Source of the DNA: SYLG01 sp965226945
GTDB lineage: Bacteria; Planctomycetota; Planctomycetia; Gemmatales; Gemmataceae
Assembly (NCBI GenBank): GCA_965226945.1
Contig: OZ245717.1
Span: 496,001-560,000 of the forward strand
Direction: 5' to 3'
Length of the DNA stretch: 64,000 nucleotides
Made by a program: the position numbers and the translations under genes. The notes below the pieces were generated by a model. The model saw only the letters and a program-made list of their open reading frames with translations, ran no database searches and was not told the DNA's origin. Position 1 is the stretch's first letter; each line of letters starts with the position of its first letter. Shown here piece after piece: positions 53,604-62,047 of the stretch.

Positions 53604-54284
53604 CTAATCGCCACTGTTCTCGCCGTCGCTCAAGCGCGGGCGCCCCCGAGGCCGCATGGACGACTCAATTCTCAATTTGATCGCTGCCGATGCTTGCCAA
53701 CTCCCCTCGCCAAACGGCGTCCCTCGATCCACGCTCTGTCGAAGCGCTTGCAATTCCCCTTCCGTTTCCACGCCATTCACTATCCGAGTCCATTGCGCTG
53801 GTTTCGCAACCGGCCCATCCGACAACAGTCCCGCGGGGCCACTTTGCTGCGACGGCTTGAGGCTCGACCATTCCCACTCTTGGCTCCTCTGCACGAGTTT
53901 CGCGCGCAACGGATTGCGTTCGATGTACCGCAAGGCTGTCAGAAAGTGGTCATCATCCTGAACGGGAAAGGCTTTAAACCGTCCTTGCCAGACATGGCCA
54001 CTACCCTTGTAGTGCCGATGGTACCGACGAACATGTGACGTCATCAGCCATTGCGTCCACCGACTGAGATCACCATCACCAGGCGGCCAAAGCATCAGAT
54101 GAAAATGGTTGGTCATCAGGCAATAGCCGACCAACCGCATCGGAACTCTCTCATGGGCTTCACGCATCAAACTGACAAATGCCGCGAAATCCTCATCATT
54201 GTGAAAAACACTCGCCCGACCATTCCCGCGATTCAGGACATGGTAGAAGTAGTTCTCTTTCGACGCTCTCGCTGTTCTTGCCAT
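53604..54284 (-). CDS. REP-associated tyrosine transposase (RAYT, IS200-like)
   Basis: 226 residues, single-strand HUH-type transposase. MARTARASKENYFYHVLNRGNGR is the usual RAYT opening; the HUH metal motif is YCLMTNHFHLML (near residue 62) and the nucleophile Tyr lies in the RRYHRHYKGSGHVWQGRFKAF region, with the WQGRFK box typical of RAYTs. The C-terminal 60 residues are weakly conserved. RAYTs mobilise or maintain REP sequences, which fits the related repeats in this window. No stop or frameshift is visible. Confidence 0.9.
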   Translation of the reverse strand: MARTARASKENYFYHVLNRGNGRASVFHNDEDFAAFVSLMREAHERVPMRLVGYCLMTNHFHLMLWPPGDGDLSRWTQWLMTSHVRRYHRHYKGSGHVWQGRFKAFPVQDDDHFLTALRYIERNPLRAKLVQRSQEWEWSSLKPSQQSGPAGLLSDGPVAKPAQWTRIVNGVETEGELQALRQSVDRGTPFGEGSWQASAAIKLRIESSMRPRGRPRLSDGENSGD

Positions 54285-54311
54285 TATTTACTTTAAGAAC
54301 CACACCGGCGT

Positions 54312-54339
54312 CAGTAAAGTAGAATGTCCCCTTTTTCCC
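54312..54339. repeat. RAYT-associated end-like repeat, copy C
   Basis: CAGTAAAGTAGAATGTCCCC followed by TTTTTCCC, 28 bases beyond the RAYT start. It is followed after 23 bases by the left end of the second IS1380 copy. Confidence 0.7.
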
Positions 54340-54356
54340 TCGAATCACGCCATCGC

Positions 54357-54362
54357 TCTAGG
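54357..54362. repeat. 6-bp target site duplication, left copy (TCTAGG)
   Basis: TCTAGG at the left junction of the second IS1380 copy, repeated at 56,221-56,226. Confidence 0.9.
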
Positions 54363-56220
54363 CCTTAACCAAGCATCCCCGGAAGGAAAGAAAGTGGGAT
54401 AAAACGAAAAAAACTCGAAACTCCCGAGGTTTCGGCGGTATCTGATTAGTTGAACAGAAAACCGTCAACCGACGAAAAAGGAGTTTCGAGTGAAAGATAA
54501 GATAGGTCGCCAACTGGCCTGGCGCAAGCGTCGAATTCTGGATCGGTTGGACAAATCGAAGATTGGGGATTGCGCCAGACCGGTCCATACAGCGTCGAAC
54601 ATTCGCTACGAGATCAGTGACCGGAATCGGGGAATCGCGCATGGCGGCATTGGTGCATTCCACTTGTTGGCCAAACGAATCGGCTTAATCGAAGCGGTCG
54701 ACAACAATCTGCACCTGCTCAAGTTCCACCTTCCCTACCACGAATCGGATCACGTTTTGAATCTGGCGTACAACGCACTGTGCGATGGCACCTGTTTGCA
54801 GGATCTGGAACTGCGCCGCCAAGACGAGGCATACCTCGACGCTGTTGGAGCCAGACGAATTCCCGATCCGACGACGGCGGGAGACTTCTGCAGGCGGTTT
54901 CGAGCGAAAGATGTCAGGAATCTGATGGAAGCCTTCGATGAAGTTCGGCAAAAGGTTTGGTCGCGTCAACCCAAGGAATTCTTTGACCTGGCCCGGATCG
55001 ACATGGATGGCACGATGGTGGAGACCGGTGGGGAATGCAAAGCAGGCATGGATATCAACTATGAAGGCAAATGGGGTTACCACCCATTAGTGGTATCCCT
55101 GGCTCAAACCGGGGAAATCTTGAGCGTGGTCAATCGGCCGGGCAATCGACCGTCACACGAGGGGGCGGCAGACGAGGTCGACAGAGCGATCCGTGTATGT
55201 GTCACGGGCGGGTTCAAAAAAATTATGCTGCGCGGGGATACCGATTTTAGCCAGACGAAACATCTGGACCGTTGGAACACGGATGAGCGAGTAAAGTTCA
55301 TCTTCGGTCTTGATAGCACGAAGAAACGGATCGTTTTGGCCGAGAATTTGGCGGAGGATGCCTGGGAACCGCTAAATCGACCGGCTCGCTACGAGATCAA
55401 GACCAAGGAACGGTCCCGGCCGGTAAAGACCAAAGAGCAAATCGTCAACCAACGCAAGTTCGACAACATCCGGTTACATGGAGAGGACGTCGCGGAAATG
55501 CCTTATCGGCCCGTGGCTTGCAAGAAGGCATATCGGTTGATTGTGGTGCGCAAGAATTTGACCCTCTCGATGGGGCAAAAACGCTTGTTCGATGAGTACC
55601 GCTACTTTTTTTACCTGACCAACGACAAGGAACGGCCCGCGCAAGAAATGGTATTCGAGGCAAATCAGCGCTGCAACCAGGAAAATCTGCACGCCCAACT
55701 AAAACAAGGAGTGTGCGCACTGACGGCGCCGGTGGACACCATGGAAGCCAACTGGGCCTACATGGTCATGACCTCTTTGGCTTGGAACTTGAAGGCCTGG
55801 TGGGCCCTCTGGCCCGAACCTCGAAAAGGATCGGACCGGGAAAAGCATCGGATCGAAAAGGAGACGATTCTGCAAATGGAATTCAAAACCTTCATCAACG
55901 CCTTCATGAGGCTGCCCTGTCAAATCGTCAACACAGGACGCCAAATTATCTACCGGATGATGAGTTGGAATCCATGGCTGCCTTCATTCTTTCAAAGGCT
56001 TAACCAACTGCGATGCTGAAAAATCAGCACGATGCTGGAGTACGGATGCTCCAGTCCGCCGCGGCTTGGTAAAGGTTAACGGACCGGAAAGCGAAGTGAA
56101 TATGCCGAAACAAAACATGCACAAAAAACACCCTCAAAATGGCAGGGCCGATAAAACTATTGGCCTCCCGAGACCGGGCCCACAACCGCGAAAAACCAAT
56201 TGCGCTACGCTTGTTTAAGG
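54363..56220 (+). mobile_element. IS1380-family insertion sequence, copy 2 (1,858 bp)
   Basis: Same length and sequence as the copy at 5,944-7,801 apart from one visible base (56,162 G versus 7,743 T). Ends CCTTAACCAAGC and, reversed, CCTTAAACAAGC. Flanked by TCTAGG. It is inserted between the RAYT unit and the 651-residue gene and does not obviously break a gene. Confidence 0.95.
54490..56019 (+). CDS. IS1380-family transposase (second copy)
   Basis: 509 residues, identical to the protein at 6,071-7,600, including the DDE residues in IDMDGTM, RGDTDF and NQENLHAQLK. GTG start with AAAAAGGAG upstream. Intact, so both copies could supply transposase. Confidence 0.93.
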   Translation: MKDKIGRQLAWRKRRILDRLDKSKIGDCARPVHTASNIRYEISDRNRGIAHGGIGAFHLLAKRIGLIEAVDNNLHLLKFHLPYHESDHVLNLAYNALCDGTCLQDLELRRQDEAYLDAVGARRIPDPTTAGDFCRRFRAKDVRNLMEAFDEVRQKVWSRQPKEFFDLARIDMDGTMVETGGECKAGMDINYEGKWGYHPLVVSLAQTGEILSVVNRPGNRPSHEGAADEVDRAIRVCVTGGFKKIMLRGDTDFSQTKHLDRWNTDERVKFIFGLDSTKKRIVLAENLAEDAWEPLNRPARYEIKTKERSRPVKTKEQIVNQRKFDNIRLHGEDVAEMPYRPVACKKAYRLIVVRKNLTLSMGQKRLFDEYRYFFYLTNDKERPAQEMVFEANQRCNQENLHAQLKQGVCALTAPVDTMEANWAYMVMTSLAWNLKAWWALWPEPRKGSDREKHRIEKETILQMEFKTFINAFMRLPCQIVNTGRQIIYRMMSWNPWLPSFFQRLNQLRC

Positions 56221-56226
56221 TCTAGG
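56221..56226. repeat. 6-bp target site duplication, right copy (TCTAGG)
   Basis: Matches 54,357-54,362. Both IS copies therefore duplicated a six-base site with a central CTAG. Confidence 0.9.
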
Positions 56227-56262
56227 CTTCGCCTTCCGAAAGAATCCAGGACGATGGTCGCA

Positions 56263-58218
56263 TCATTGCTTGCTTTGGTATTTCAACCGCCGATCGACTT
56301 CATCCTTGGCGAATTCCCTGAGTTTTTGCCATTCATCTTCAGAGGTCTCTTTAGTAATTATTTTATCGACGCCAATATTTTGAAGAAGTTGCAGGGCGGC
56401 AAAATTTCGCACTTCCATCTCATCGGGGCGAAATCTTAGATTTCTAAATCCTTGTTCTTTTTCTTTAGGGTCTTGATAGGCCGAAGAATCATCGAGAAAT
56501 TGGCACAGGAACGACAATGTCTCTAGGCGGACAGGGCCGAAAGCCGAATCAAATCGCAACTGCTTCAAGACTGCCAGCTTTTGGTTAGGCGGAAGGCCCT
56601 TGACATACTTCTCGGCCGCTTCCCTGGTTTTGCGATCTTCGGTCCGAAAGGCCAGCGAAACGATGTCGACACGGACACGATCACCATACTCACCTTTACC
56701 ATCCCAGGCCAATTTCTCTAAGGAAGCGATGGAAGCGGAGGAGAAGGCCGGGTTATCCAGTCTTAGAAGTTCCTTGAGGGCTTCGTACGATTGATAGTCA
56801 TGACTGCTTCGCGCTCCACGCGCCAATAGCTCGACTTTGGTTGCCTTCGGCAAATCTGAAGCGGCTAAAGATTCCACTAGGTTGCCAAAAAACCTGAAAT
56901 CGATGCTTTTCGAAAGCACTTCTTCATATAGTTTTAGCGCCCGTTCATGATATTTTCCGCAAACGAATCTAATGAAGTCATTATTGACTCCTTCAAGATT
57001 CTTGAGCCTTTTGGTCACGAAATTGTCTTCGGTCATCAGTTTCAGCTCGTTCCAGGATTTCACGTACTCGTCTTTGGTCGCCTTTTCCTGATCGAGATCG
57101 AAAAACGCAGACAAAATGTAGCGAACTCTCTCTCCAACCGAGGGAAAAGCTCTCGAATCGAGCGTGAGGACGCCGGAGTGCCGGCGGCCTACCAAAGCAC
57201 TTGTCGACAAAGGCTCCCTCACCAGGCGAGAATCGTTGACATGCTCGATCAATTGCGGGATCGCGGCAAATCCCAAGTTTCTGAGTTTGCGGTAAGGATC
57301 GGGCAGCACGTAACGCGGTGGCAGTTTTCCGTTGTTTGGTAATAGATATTCGTCGTCCTCGGTTCCGCCGGCACCGGACCCCATATTTATTGGATCTTGG
57401 GCAAGGGGGTCTTCGAGGAACTCCTCAATCATCGCCTCGATCGAACCCGGAACCGTCCGAACTGGCTTGGCGGTCAAATCCAGTCGATCGAGGAGTTCTT
57501 GATGCCGCCCGTGCTTCTCACGACCGTCCTCATCGCTTGCGGCCTTGGCGCTTAGGATTTCAAAAAAGGCATGCTTTTCCACGAGCTTGCGCAATTTCTG
57601 GGCGACTTCCGCCCGATCGCGTTTCGGATCGGCAATTTCTTCCGCCCAATAGTTCCATGCCAGCAGAACCAGGCTTCGATCGGAGGGCTCCTTCAATCGT
57701 TTTTCAGACCGGCTAAAAAAGAACTTTGCCAAATCGAAATGCTGAAGGAGTTGGCACTGGACGGCAAAGATCAAGTCTCCATAGCCATCTCCTTCGCAAC
57801 GGCCGGGGCCGTGTAGGGCATCCAATTTTAGAAAGCGCAATAACACTTCTGGCATGGGAGGCCGCGCAAACACGAATTCCAGTCTTCTGGCGGGATATCC
57901 CCTGAAGCCTTGCCACAACCGGTATGGGATCTGTGGATAGGGACCACCGGTGGCAAAGTGAATCTGGTAGTGGAATTCTTCGTTTGAGAGCGCATAACTC
58001 AGAGGAACATTGAAGTCGCCGGTCACGGCGAAAAACGCGCCTTTCGGGGGAAGGGGCAGATCAAGGGCCTGATAGAGCTTCCCTAGCTCGACCAGGCTTG
58101 GTTGCCGATTGGCAGCCTTTTCGCCCAGTGCTGGCAAGGGCGCCTGGCCCGCCAAGTGCAGTGCTGGCCACCAAGCCAGAATAACGAAAAAGCATGCGTG
58201 GGAATAGAATCGGTTCAT
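56263..58218 (-). CDS. Exported hypothetical protein, helical repeat-rich (651 aa)
   Basis: The signal peptide (CFFVILAWWPALHLAGQAPLP) is followed by a domain with GAFFAVTGDFNVPLSYALSNEEFHYQ and RLEFVFARPPMPEVLLRFLKLDALHG. The C-terminal 350 residues look like alpha-helical HEAT-type repeats (NLGFAAIPQLIEHVNDSRLV; AKVELLARGA-like; LAVLKQLRFDSAFGPVRLETL), with many pairs of charged residues. Planctomycetes encode many proteins of this style. The function is unknown. It is a stand-alone minus-strand gene next to the second IS1380 copy; composition is intermediate between core and AT-rich genes. Confidence 0.8.
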   Translation of the reverse strand: MNRFYSHACFFVILAWWPALHLAGQAPLPALGEKAANRQPSLVELGKLYQALDLPLPPKGAFFAVTGDFNVPLSYALSNEEFHYQIHFATGGPYPQIPYRLWQGFRGYPARRLEFVFARPPMPEVLLRFLKLDALHGPGRCEGDGYGDLIFAVQCQLLQHFDLAKFFFSRSEKRLKEPSDRSLVLLAWNYWAEEIADPKRDRAEVAQKLRKLVEKHAFFEILSAKAASDEDGREKHGRHQELLDRLDLTAKPVRTVPGSIEAMIEEFLEDPLAQDPINMGSGAGGTEDDEYLLPNNGKLPPRYVLPDPYRKLRNLGFAAIPQLIEHVNDSRLVREPLSTSALVGRRHSGVLTLDSRAFPSVGERVRYILSAFFDLDQEKATKDEYVKSWNELKLMTEDNFVTKRLKNLEGVNNDFIRFVCGKYHERALKLYEEVLSKSIDFRFFGNLVESLAASDLPKATKVELLARGARSSHDYQSYEALKELLRLDNPAFSSASIASLEKLAWDGKGEYGDRVRVDIVSLAFRTEDRKTREAAEKYVKGLPPNQKLAVLKQLRFDSAFGPVRLETLSFLCQFLDDSSAYQDPKEKEQGFRNLRFRPDEMEVRNFAALQLLQNIGVDKIITKETSEDEWQKLREFAKDEVDRRLKYQSKQ

Positions 58219-58325
58219 AGCAAAACAGCCTCGGATTGAACGGATGCCATCTGAATCGCAGCGTCCTTATGGTAGGCCGCGCCGTGCAGGACGAGCTTAA
58301 CGCATTGTTTGTTATCCTAGCCGAG

Positions 58326-58864
58326 CCGGTGCGAAATTGTCGAAAGGATCGCGTCGAAAAATTGAAGGTACGTGACCTGCGTTACAAGATCTCTCGCTCT
58401 GGATCTCGGACGCGCGATGTGACGCTGGTGACGACGCTCTTGGATGCGAAGGTCTACACGGCGGCGCAATTGGCGCGTCTCTACTGTGCCCGCTGGGCGT
58501 GGAGACTAATCTGAAACACCTCAAGCGAACGATGAAAATGGATGTCTTGAAATGCAGGAGCGTGGAAGGAGTTCTCAAGGAGCTGACGGTGTACGCGATG
58601 GTCTACAACATGGTCCGAATGGTGATGGCGGAGGCGGCACGGCGCCAGGAAGTGGCCGTGGACCGGATCAGTTTCGTCGACGCGCTACGCTGGCTGCTCG
58701 ACTCGAAGGCGGGAGACGAATTGATCCCACTGAAAGTGAACCCGGATCGCTCCGGTCGAGCGGAACCGCGCGTGCGCAAGCTGCGGCCGAAGGAATTTCC
58801 AGTGATGAAAAAACCTCGCCCTTGGTGGCACAAACAATTGATGGGGAATAACTTTACGGATTAG
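58326..58864 (+). pseudogene. IS4-family transposase C-terminal remnant with frameshift
   Basis: Frame 1 reads RVEKLKVRDLRYKISRSGSR and TLVTTLLDAKVYTAAQLARLYCARW, then goes out of frame at about 58,493-58,499. Frame 2 continues VETNLKHLKRTMKMDVLKCR (the last catalytic Glu region) and ELTVYAMVYNMVRMVM to the TAG-like end at 58,864. The N-terminal half with the first two Asp residues is missing. It is inactive. Repeat copy D begins at its stop codon. Confidence 0.85.
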
Positions 58865-58895
58865 CTTAGTGCCATTCTAGAATGTCCCCTTTTCC
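58865..58895. repeat. RAYT-associated end-like repeat, copy D
   Basis: CTTAGTGCCATTCTAGAATG followed by TCCCCTTTTCC. The match with copy B covers 30 bases with only two or three differences. Confidence 0.7.
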
Positions 58896-59175
58896 ATTTC
58901 CTGATGGTCAACTCCTTTCAGGATGGGCCTCGCACCCATAGAAACACCCACACCTTTTTCACGGCGCACCGACCGCAATTTGGCGCGAGACAGCTCGCCG
59001 TCTGTGCGTGTAGGAATCATATCTTGCAAGCTTCCGGAGGAATCTCGAAGAAATCTTGCAATTTCTACCACATCCGCCAATATTCGGCGATCGGAGAACA
59101 AGCCCCATCGACCTTTTTTCAGGGACGACCTTATATTTATTTATTCAAAAATTTAAGGTAGCTCTTACTGCGATC
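58896..59175. other. Intergenic stretch
   Basis: No gene is supported. Short open frames on both strands lack motifs and start signals. Confidence 0.45.
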
Positions 59176-59802
59176 TTATTTTGATACCATCTTAAGGTAC
59201 TTAAGAACCACATAGAATTCGTGCGGCTTTTTTTCAGAGGGCAAACTCACTAAGACTGACACATCGCCGCCATCAATGTTAATCACGTAAAAAACAAGGC
59301 TATCCTTATATTCCCCTCCTGGAGCTATAGAATTTAGCACCGAAACTGAACTATATGGAAACCCATTAATGCTAAAATGGCCTTCCATATTCGCACAATC
59401 AAGTCTCCCCTTGAAAGGCTGAACTGCGCTGAAGATACTTCTTTCAGATCCCTTATCGCTTGTCCTGATTGAAATTTTTTCTTTTGAAATATTTTTAATG
59501 CTTATAAAAAAGCAAAGACCGTCAACTCTCCTATTAAAGATGTCTTTTTAAGGAGAACTTTTTTCAAACTTACTTAGAGTCGTCTCTACTGATTTTGTAT
59601 TGAAATGAATTTCAAGTCCTTTCTCACCGTCTATTTTCAAAACTCCATTTTTTCCAACAACGTTTACTGCAGCCTCATTACTTGGTTTTGTTTTCTTATC
59701 ATCAACCTCTTTATTTTGAGCCAAAACACTCTCAACAAAAACAGTTTTATTATAAACTAACATTAAAAATATTAAAGTAACAGCAGATGCCATAACCTTC
59801 AT
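59176..59802 (-). pseudogene. AT-rich exported protein gene split by an in-frame TAA
   Basis: A 208-codon frame interrupted only at 59548-59550. The first part (84 codons) starts with a signal peptide (MKVMASAVTLIFLMLVYNKTVF) and continues KNGVLKIDGEKGLEIHFNTKS to SKFEKSSP. After the TAA the same frame stays open and sensible: KDIFNRRVDGLCFFISIKN, then SIFSAVQPFKGRLDCANMEG and PYSSVSVLNSIAPGGEYKD to KYLKMVSK. Both parts share low GC content. A single nonsense mutation in a once 208-residue exported protein is the simplest reading. Family unknown. Confidence 0.6.
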
Positions 59803-59938
59803 CTTGCCTCTCCTTAAAATAACATTATATACGTTCGTGGCAACTTGAATATTTATTGCCTATTACATGATTCCGGTTTCCTGATCTCCAATCAATTTAG
59901 GAAGGTCATCTATTTGAGTGCGGCGCCTGTCCCGGCCC

Positions 59939-60511
59939 CTACTTCGCGGCTCGCAACTCCACGTCGAGATACCCCGTCCGCAAGGCCGGACAATAGCGGC
60001 TACCGGGCTGAACGCCGCTCCCAGGCACCAACTCCGGCGGCGGCAGCACCCCCTCGGAACCGACCCGATAGGTACCGGCCGGTAGCTCGGTGAGAAACCC
60101 GGAGTTGAGTTTTGACCCCGGCAACCCGAGAAACACGCGCCCGACGACGACCTCCTTGCCAGGCCCAAGCTGGACGCCCTCCGTGACCGGCCGGCCCGCG
60201 ATCCCACCCGCGGAAACCCCGACCACTCCGTTTTCGGCCTTGCCTGAGTACCACGTGCCGGCCGGGTAGGAGAGGGAGATCACCCCGCCCCTCTTATCCT
60301 GCACATTGCGAATGACCACCTCGAACTCGACCACCGTCCCGGCCGATGCCGCCTGGGAGGCCGTAGCGCGGCGGATACCGGCTTGGAGGCCATCGATTGG
60401 CTTGCCCCACGCCGTGGCAGGACGCACTTCACCTGGTGCCGGATTCGCTGCCAGCAACATGCTCGCTCCCAGCCACGCAACGCTACCGGCGATCGCAAGG
60501 ACCTTGCTCAT
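59939..60511 (-). CDS. Exported hypothetical protein
   Basis: 190 residues from ATG 60511 behind AGGAGG; the frame extends upstream without a start signal. Signal peptide MSKVLAIAGSVAWLGASMLLAANPA. The mature part is beta-rich (GTVVEFEVVIRNVQDKRGGVISL, GPGKEVVVGRVFLGLPGSKL, LPAGTYRVGSEGVLPPPE). Pattern of a planctomycete expanded family, but I cannot name it. GC-rich, unlike the gene that follows on the left. Confidence 0.7.
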   Translation of the reverse strand: MSKVLAIAGSVAWLGASMLLAANPAPGEVRPATAWGKPIDGLQAGIRRATASQAASAGTVVEFEVVIRNVQDKRGGVISLSYPAGTWYSGKAENGVVGVSAGGIAGRPVTEGVQLGPGKEVVVGRVFLGLPGSKLNSGFLTELPAGTYRVGSEGVLPPPELVPGSGVQPGSRYCPALRTGYLDVELRAAK

Positions 60512-60634
60512 GGGAATGCCCTCCTGTCGCCGAACGAACAAAGTCATTGGCCCCGTCGAACCACCGCGCGCGATCGGAGAACACGGGGAACACCTACAAA
60601 CCAATCAGCAGGCGGCGTACAGCTCAGCAGTTGG

Positions 60635-60958
60635 TTAGGCGCTGAGCTCAACGACATCCCCAGCTTGGATGGTAATCAGGGCGGCCTCGACTCCAGGAAT
60701 GAGAGGCACCAGGTCGGCCAAGCGGTTGGTACGAGCCTACATCACCAAGACCGCCACACCAGATGCTGCCAGGTTCTGTTGAAAGCGAAGATTTTGGTCC
60801 ACGGTAAGCAGCACCTCAAAACCATCCCCGGCCATCAGGACAAGGAGTTCGCCGTTCTTCTTCCCGGCCCAGCCCATATCGCGGATGGTGCGGACATCGT
60901 GACCTGTCAACTCCTGGCAAAGCGGTCGGGGTACACATTCGTCAAGCAGGATGCGCAT
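60635..60958 (-). pseudogene. DUF5615-type PIN-like toxin with in-frame TAG
   Basis: ATG 60958 opens MRILLDECVPRPLCQELTGH, then VRTIRDMGWAGKKNGELL and LLTVDQNLRFQQNLAASGVA up to VLVM at a TAG (60737-60739, codon 74). The frame continues open after the TAG with ARTNRLADLVPLIPGVEAAL and ITIQAGDVVELSA to a TAA at 60635. Full DUF5615 proteins of about 107-115 residues have this ending, so the TAG is a nonsense mutation. The gene is encoded after, and overlaps by 17 bases, the DUF433 gene; such pairs are treated as toxin-antitoxin modules. Confidence 0.75.
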
Positions 60959-61166
60959 GGGACACCAGTAACTCATTCGCCTGTCCCAGCGCCGCGACCA
61001 CCTGCTCACGCGAGACGGTCGGAAAGTGGTCCAAGAACTCCTCCAGCGTGTCGCCCGCAGCGAGATAGTCGAGTAGGGTGCGGACCGGCACCCGCGTACC
61101 GACAAAAACGGGAGTTCCGCCGAGGATGTCGGGGTCGCTGTGAACGACGGAAGAACTCGTGGTCAT
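60942..61166 (-). CDS. DUF433 antitoxin-like protein
   Basis: 74 residues from ATG 61166 (AGGAAG upstream; a GTG lies two codons earlier). The DUF433 pattern is complete: DPDILGGTPVFVGTRVPVRTLLDYL, followed by TLEEFLDHFPTVSREQVVAALG. DUF433 proteins pair with DUF5615 PIN-like toxins and probably bind DNA and toxin. The 3' end overlaps the toxin start by 17 bases. Confidence 0.88.
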   Translation of the reverse strand: MTTSSSVVHSDPDILGGTPVFVGTRVPVRTLLDYLAAGDTLEEFLDHFPTVSREQVVAALGQANELLVSHAHPA

Positions 61167-61187
61167 GGTCACACTTCCTGCCGCGAT

Positions 61188-61568
61188 TTACCAGGATCGG
61201 TCGCGCGTTAGCGTTGGCCCATGCCGGCTTTTCCATGTTAGCAGATAGAGTATTTCTTGCGTAGCCGCGACGGCAATTTGCACGGTGCGTCTTCCACCTT
61301 CTTCGGCAACGCTACCGCGGACGTATGGCAGATACCCGCACGACCTGGCACAGACGCCCGCGAGCGGGCCCACGAGGAAGCAGACCTCGCTAAAAAGCGA
61401 GAACACTTCCATCCAATGCATCACCCGCTGGTTTTCGACCGTAAATCACCCGAAGGCCACCACGAGCAGGCTGGGTAGCGACAACAAAACGGCGAGCCAG
61501 CGAGCCATCCAAGATGCCCTCCGCTTCCGAACAGCCAGCTCCGCAGCCGGCGGAACTGGCTGAGCCAT
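61188..61568 (-). pseudogene. Two-helix membrane protein gene with in-frame TGA
   Basis: ATG 61568 reads MAQPVPPAAELAVRKRRASW and MARWLAVLLSLPSLLVVAFG, a first membrane helix, then TGA (61446-61448). The same frame continues FTVENQRVMHWMEVFSLFSE and VCFLVGPLAGVCARSCG, a second helix. Proteins with the ENQRVMHWME motif between two helices are familiar from planctomycete genomes, so a Trp or other codon has probably become TGA. The sequence after about 61,340 may not be original. Starts 17 bases after the neighbouring frameshifted gene. Confidence 0.6.
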
Positions 61569-61584
61569 GTTCCTGGAAAAGCTC

Positions 61585-62000
61585 TTAGGCCCCTCCGGTC
61601 TGCGGCGGCGCCTGGATCGGCTCGGTACCTCCGCCCCACTGCGACGCCACCCGGTCGCCGACGGCCAAACCCACAAAAAACGACACCACAAACGACAGCC
61701 CCGCCCCGAAATAGAACCGGAACACCGAAAACCCAACTCGGCACACAACCCGTCCACGTCGGCTTGCAGCGCCCTCACTTCGGCGACGAAAGCCGCCAAC
61801 TCGTCCGGGCCAACCCACATGTCCGAGTCCGCAAGCTGCGGCAGGAACGTGGCCCCACGCCGGCGAACCGCCTCCGAGCCCCACAGGTTCCATCGAGCAC
61901 GCTCGCCGCCGGCCATGTAGGATCCGTCATCCCAGTCAACGAACGTGTGCCACTCGCCCGTGGCCGGGTCGGTCCAGAAGGCAGATACCACCAGCGACAT
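61585..62000 (-). pseudogene. Membrane-anchored hypothetical protein gene with frameshift
   Basis: ATG 62000 follows GGAGGT. Frame 1: MSLVVSAFWTDPATGEWHTF, DWDDGSYMAGGERARWNLWG and ADSDMWVGPDELAAFVAEVR up to DGLCAELGF at about 61,745. From there the membrane helix is in another frame: FRFYFGAGLSFVVSFFVGLAVG to a stop at 61585 (PIQAPPQTGGA). The total of 416 bases is two more than a multiple of three, in keeping with one indel. Function unknown. Confidence 0.6.
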
Positions 62001-62047
62001 CCGCACCTCCACCATCTGCTCCAGCGCGAGGTTCCAGGTCTGGAGCC

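Larger units (their letters stand above)
53475..54339 (-). mobile_element. REP-associated tyrosine transposase unit
   Basis: A RAYT gene bracketed by inverted end-like sequences: AAAAGGTGACTTTGTACTTTTTCGG at about 53,476-53,500 and, on the opposite strand, AAAAAGGGGACATTCTACTTTACTG at 54,312-54,338. The two share about 15 of 20 bases. The extent of the unit is inferred from these ends. Confidence 0.5.

Noticed and set aside
58326..62000. Alternative genetic code as explanation for in-frame stops
   Set aside because: TAA, TAG and TGA all occur as interruptions here, and the core genes end normally at each of them, so reassignment of one codon cannot explain the pattern.
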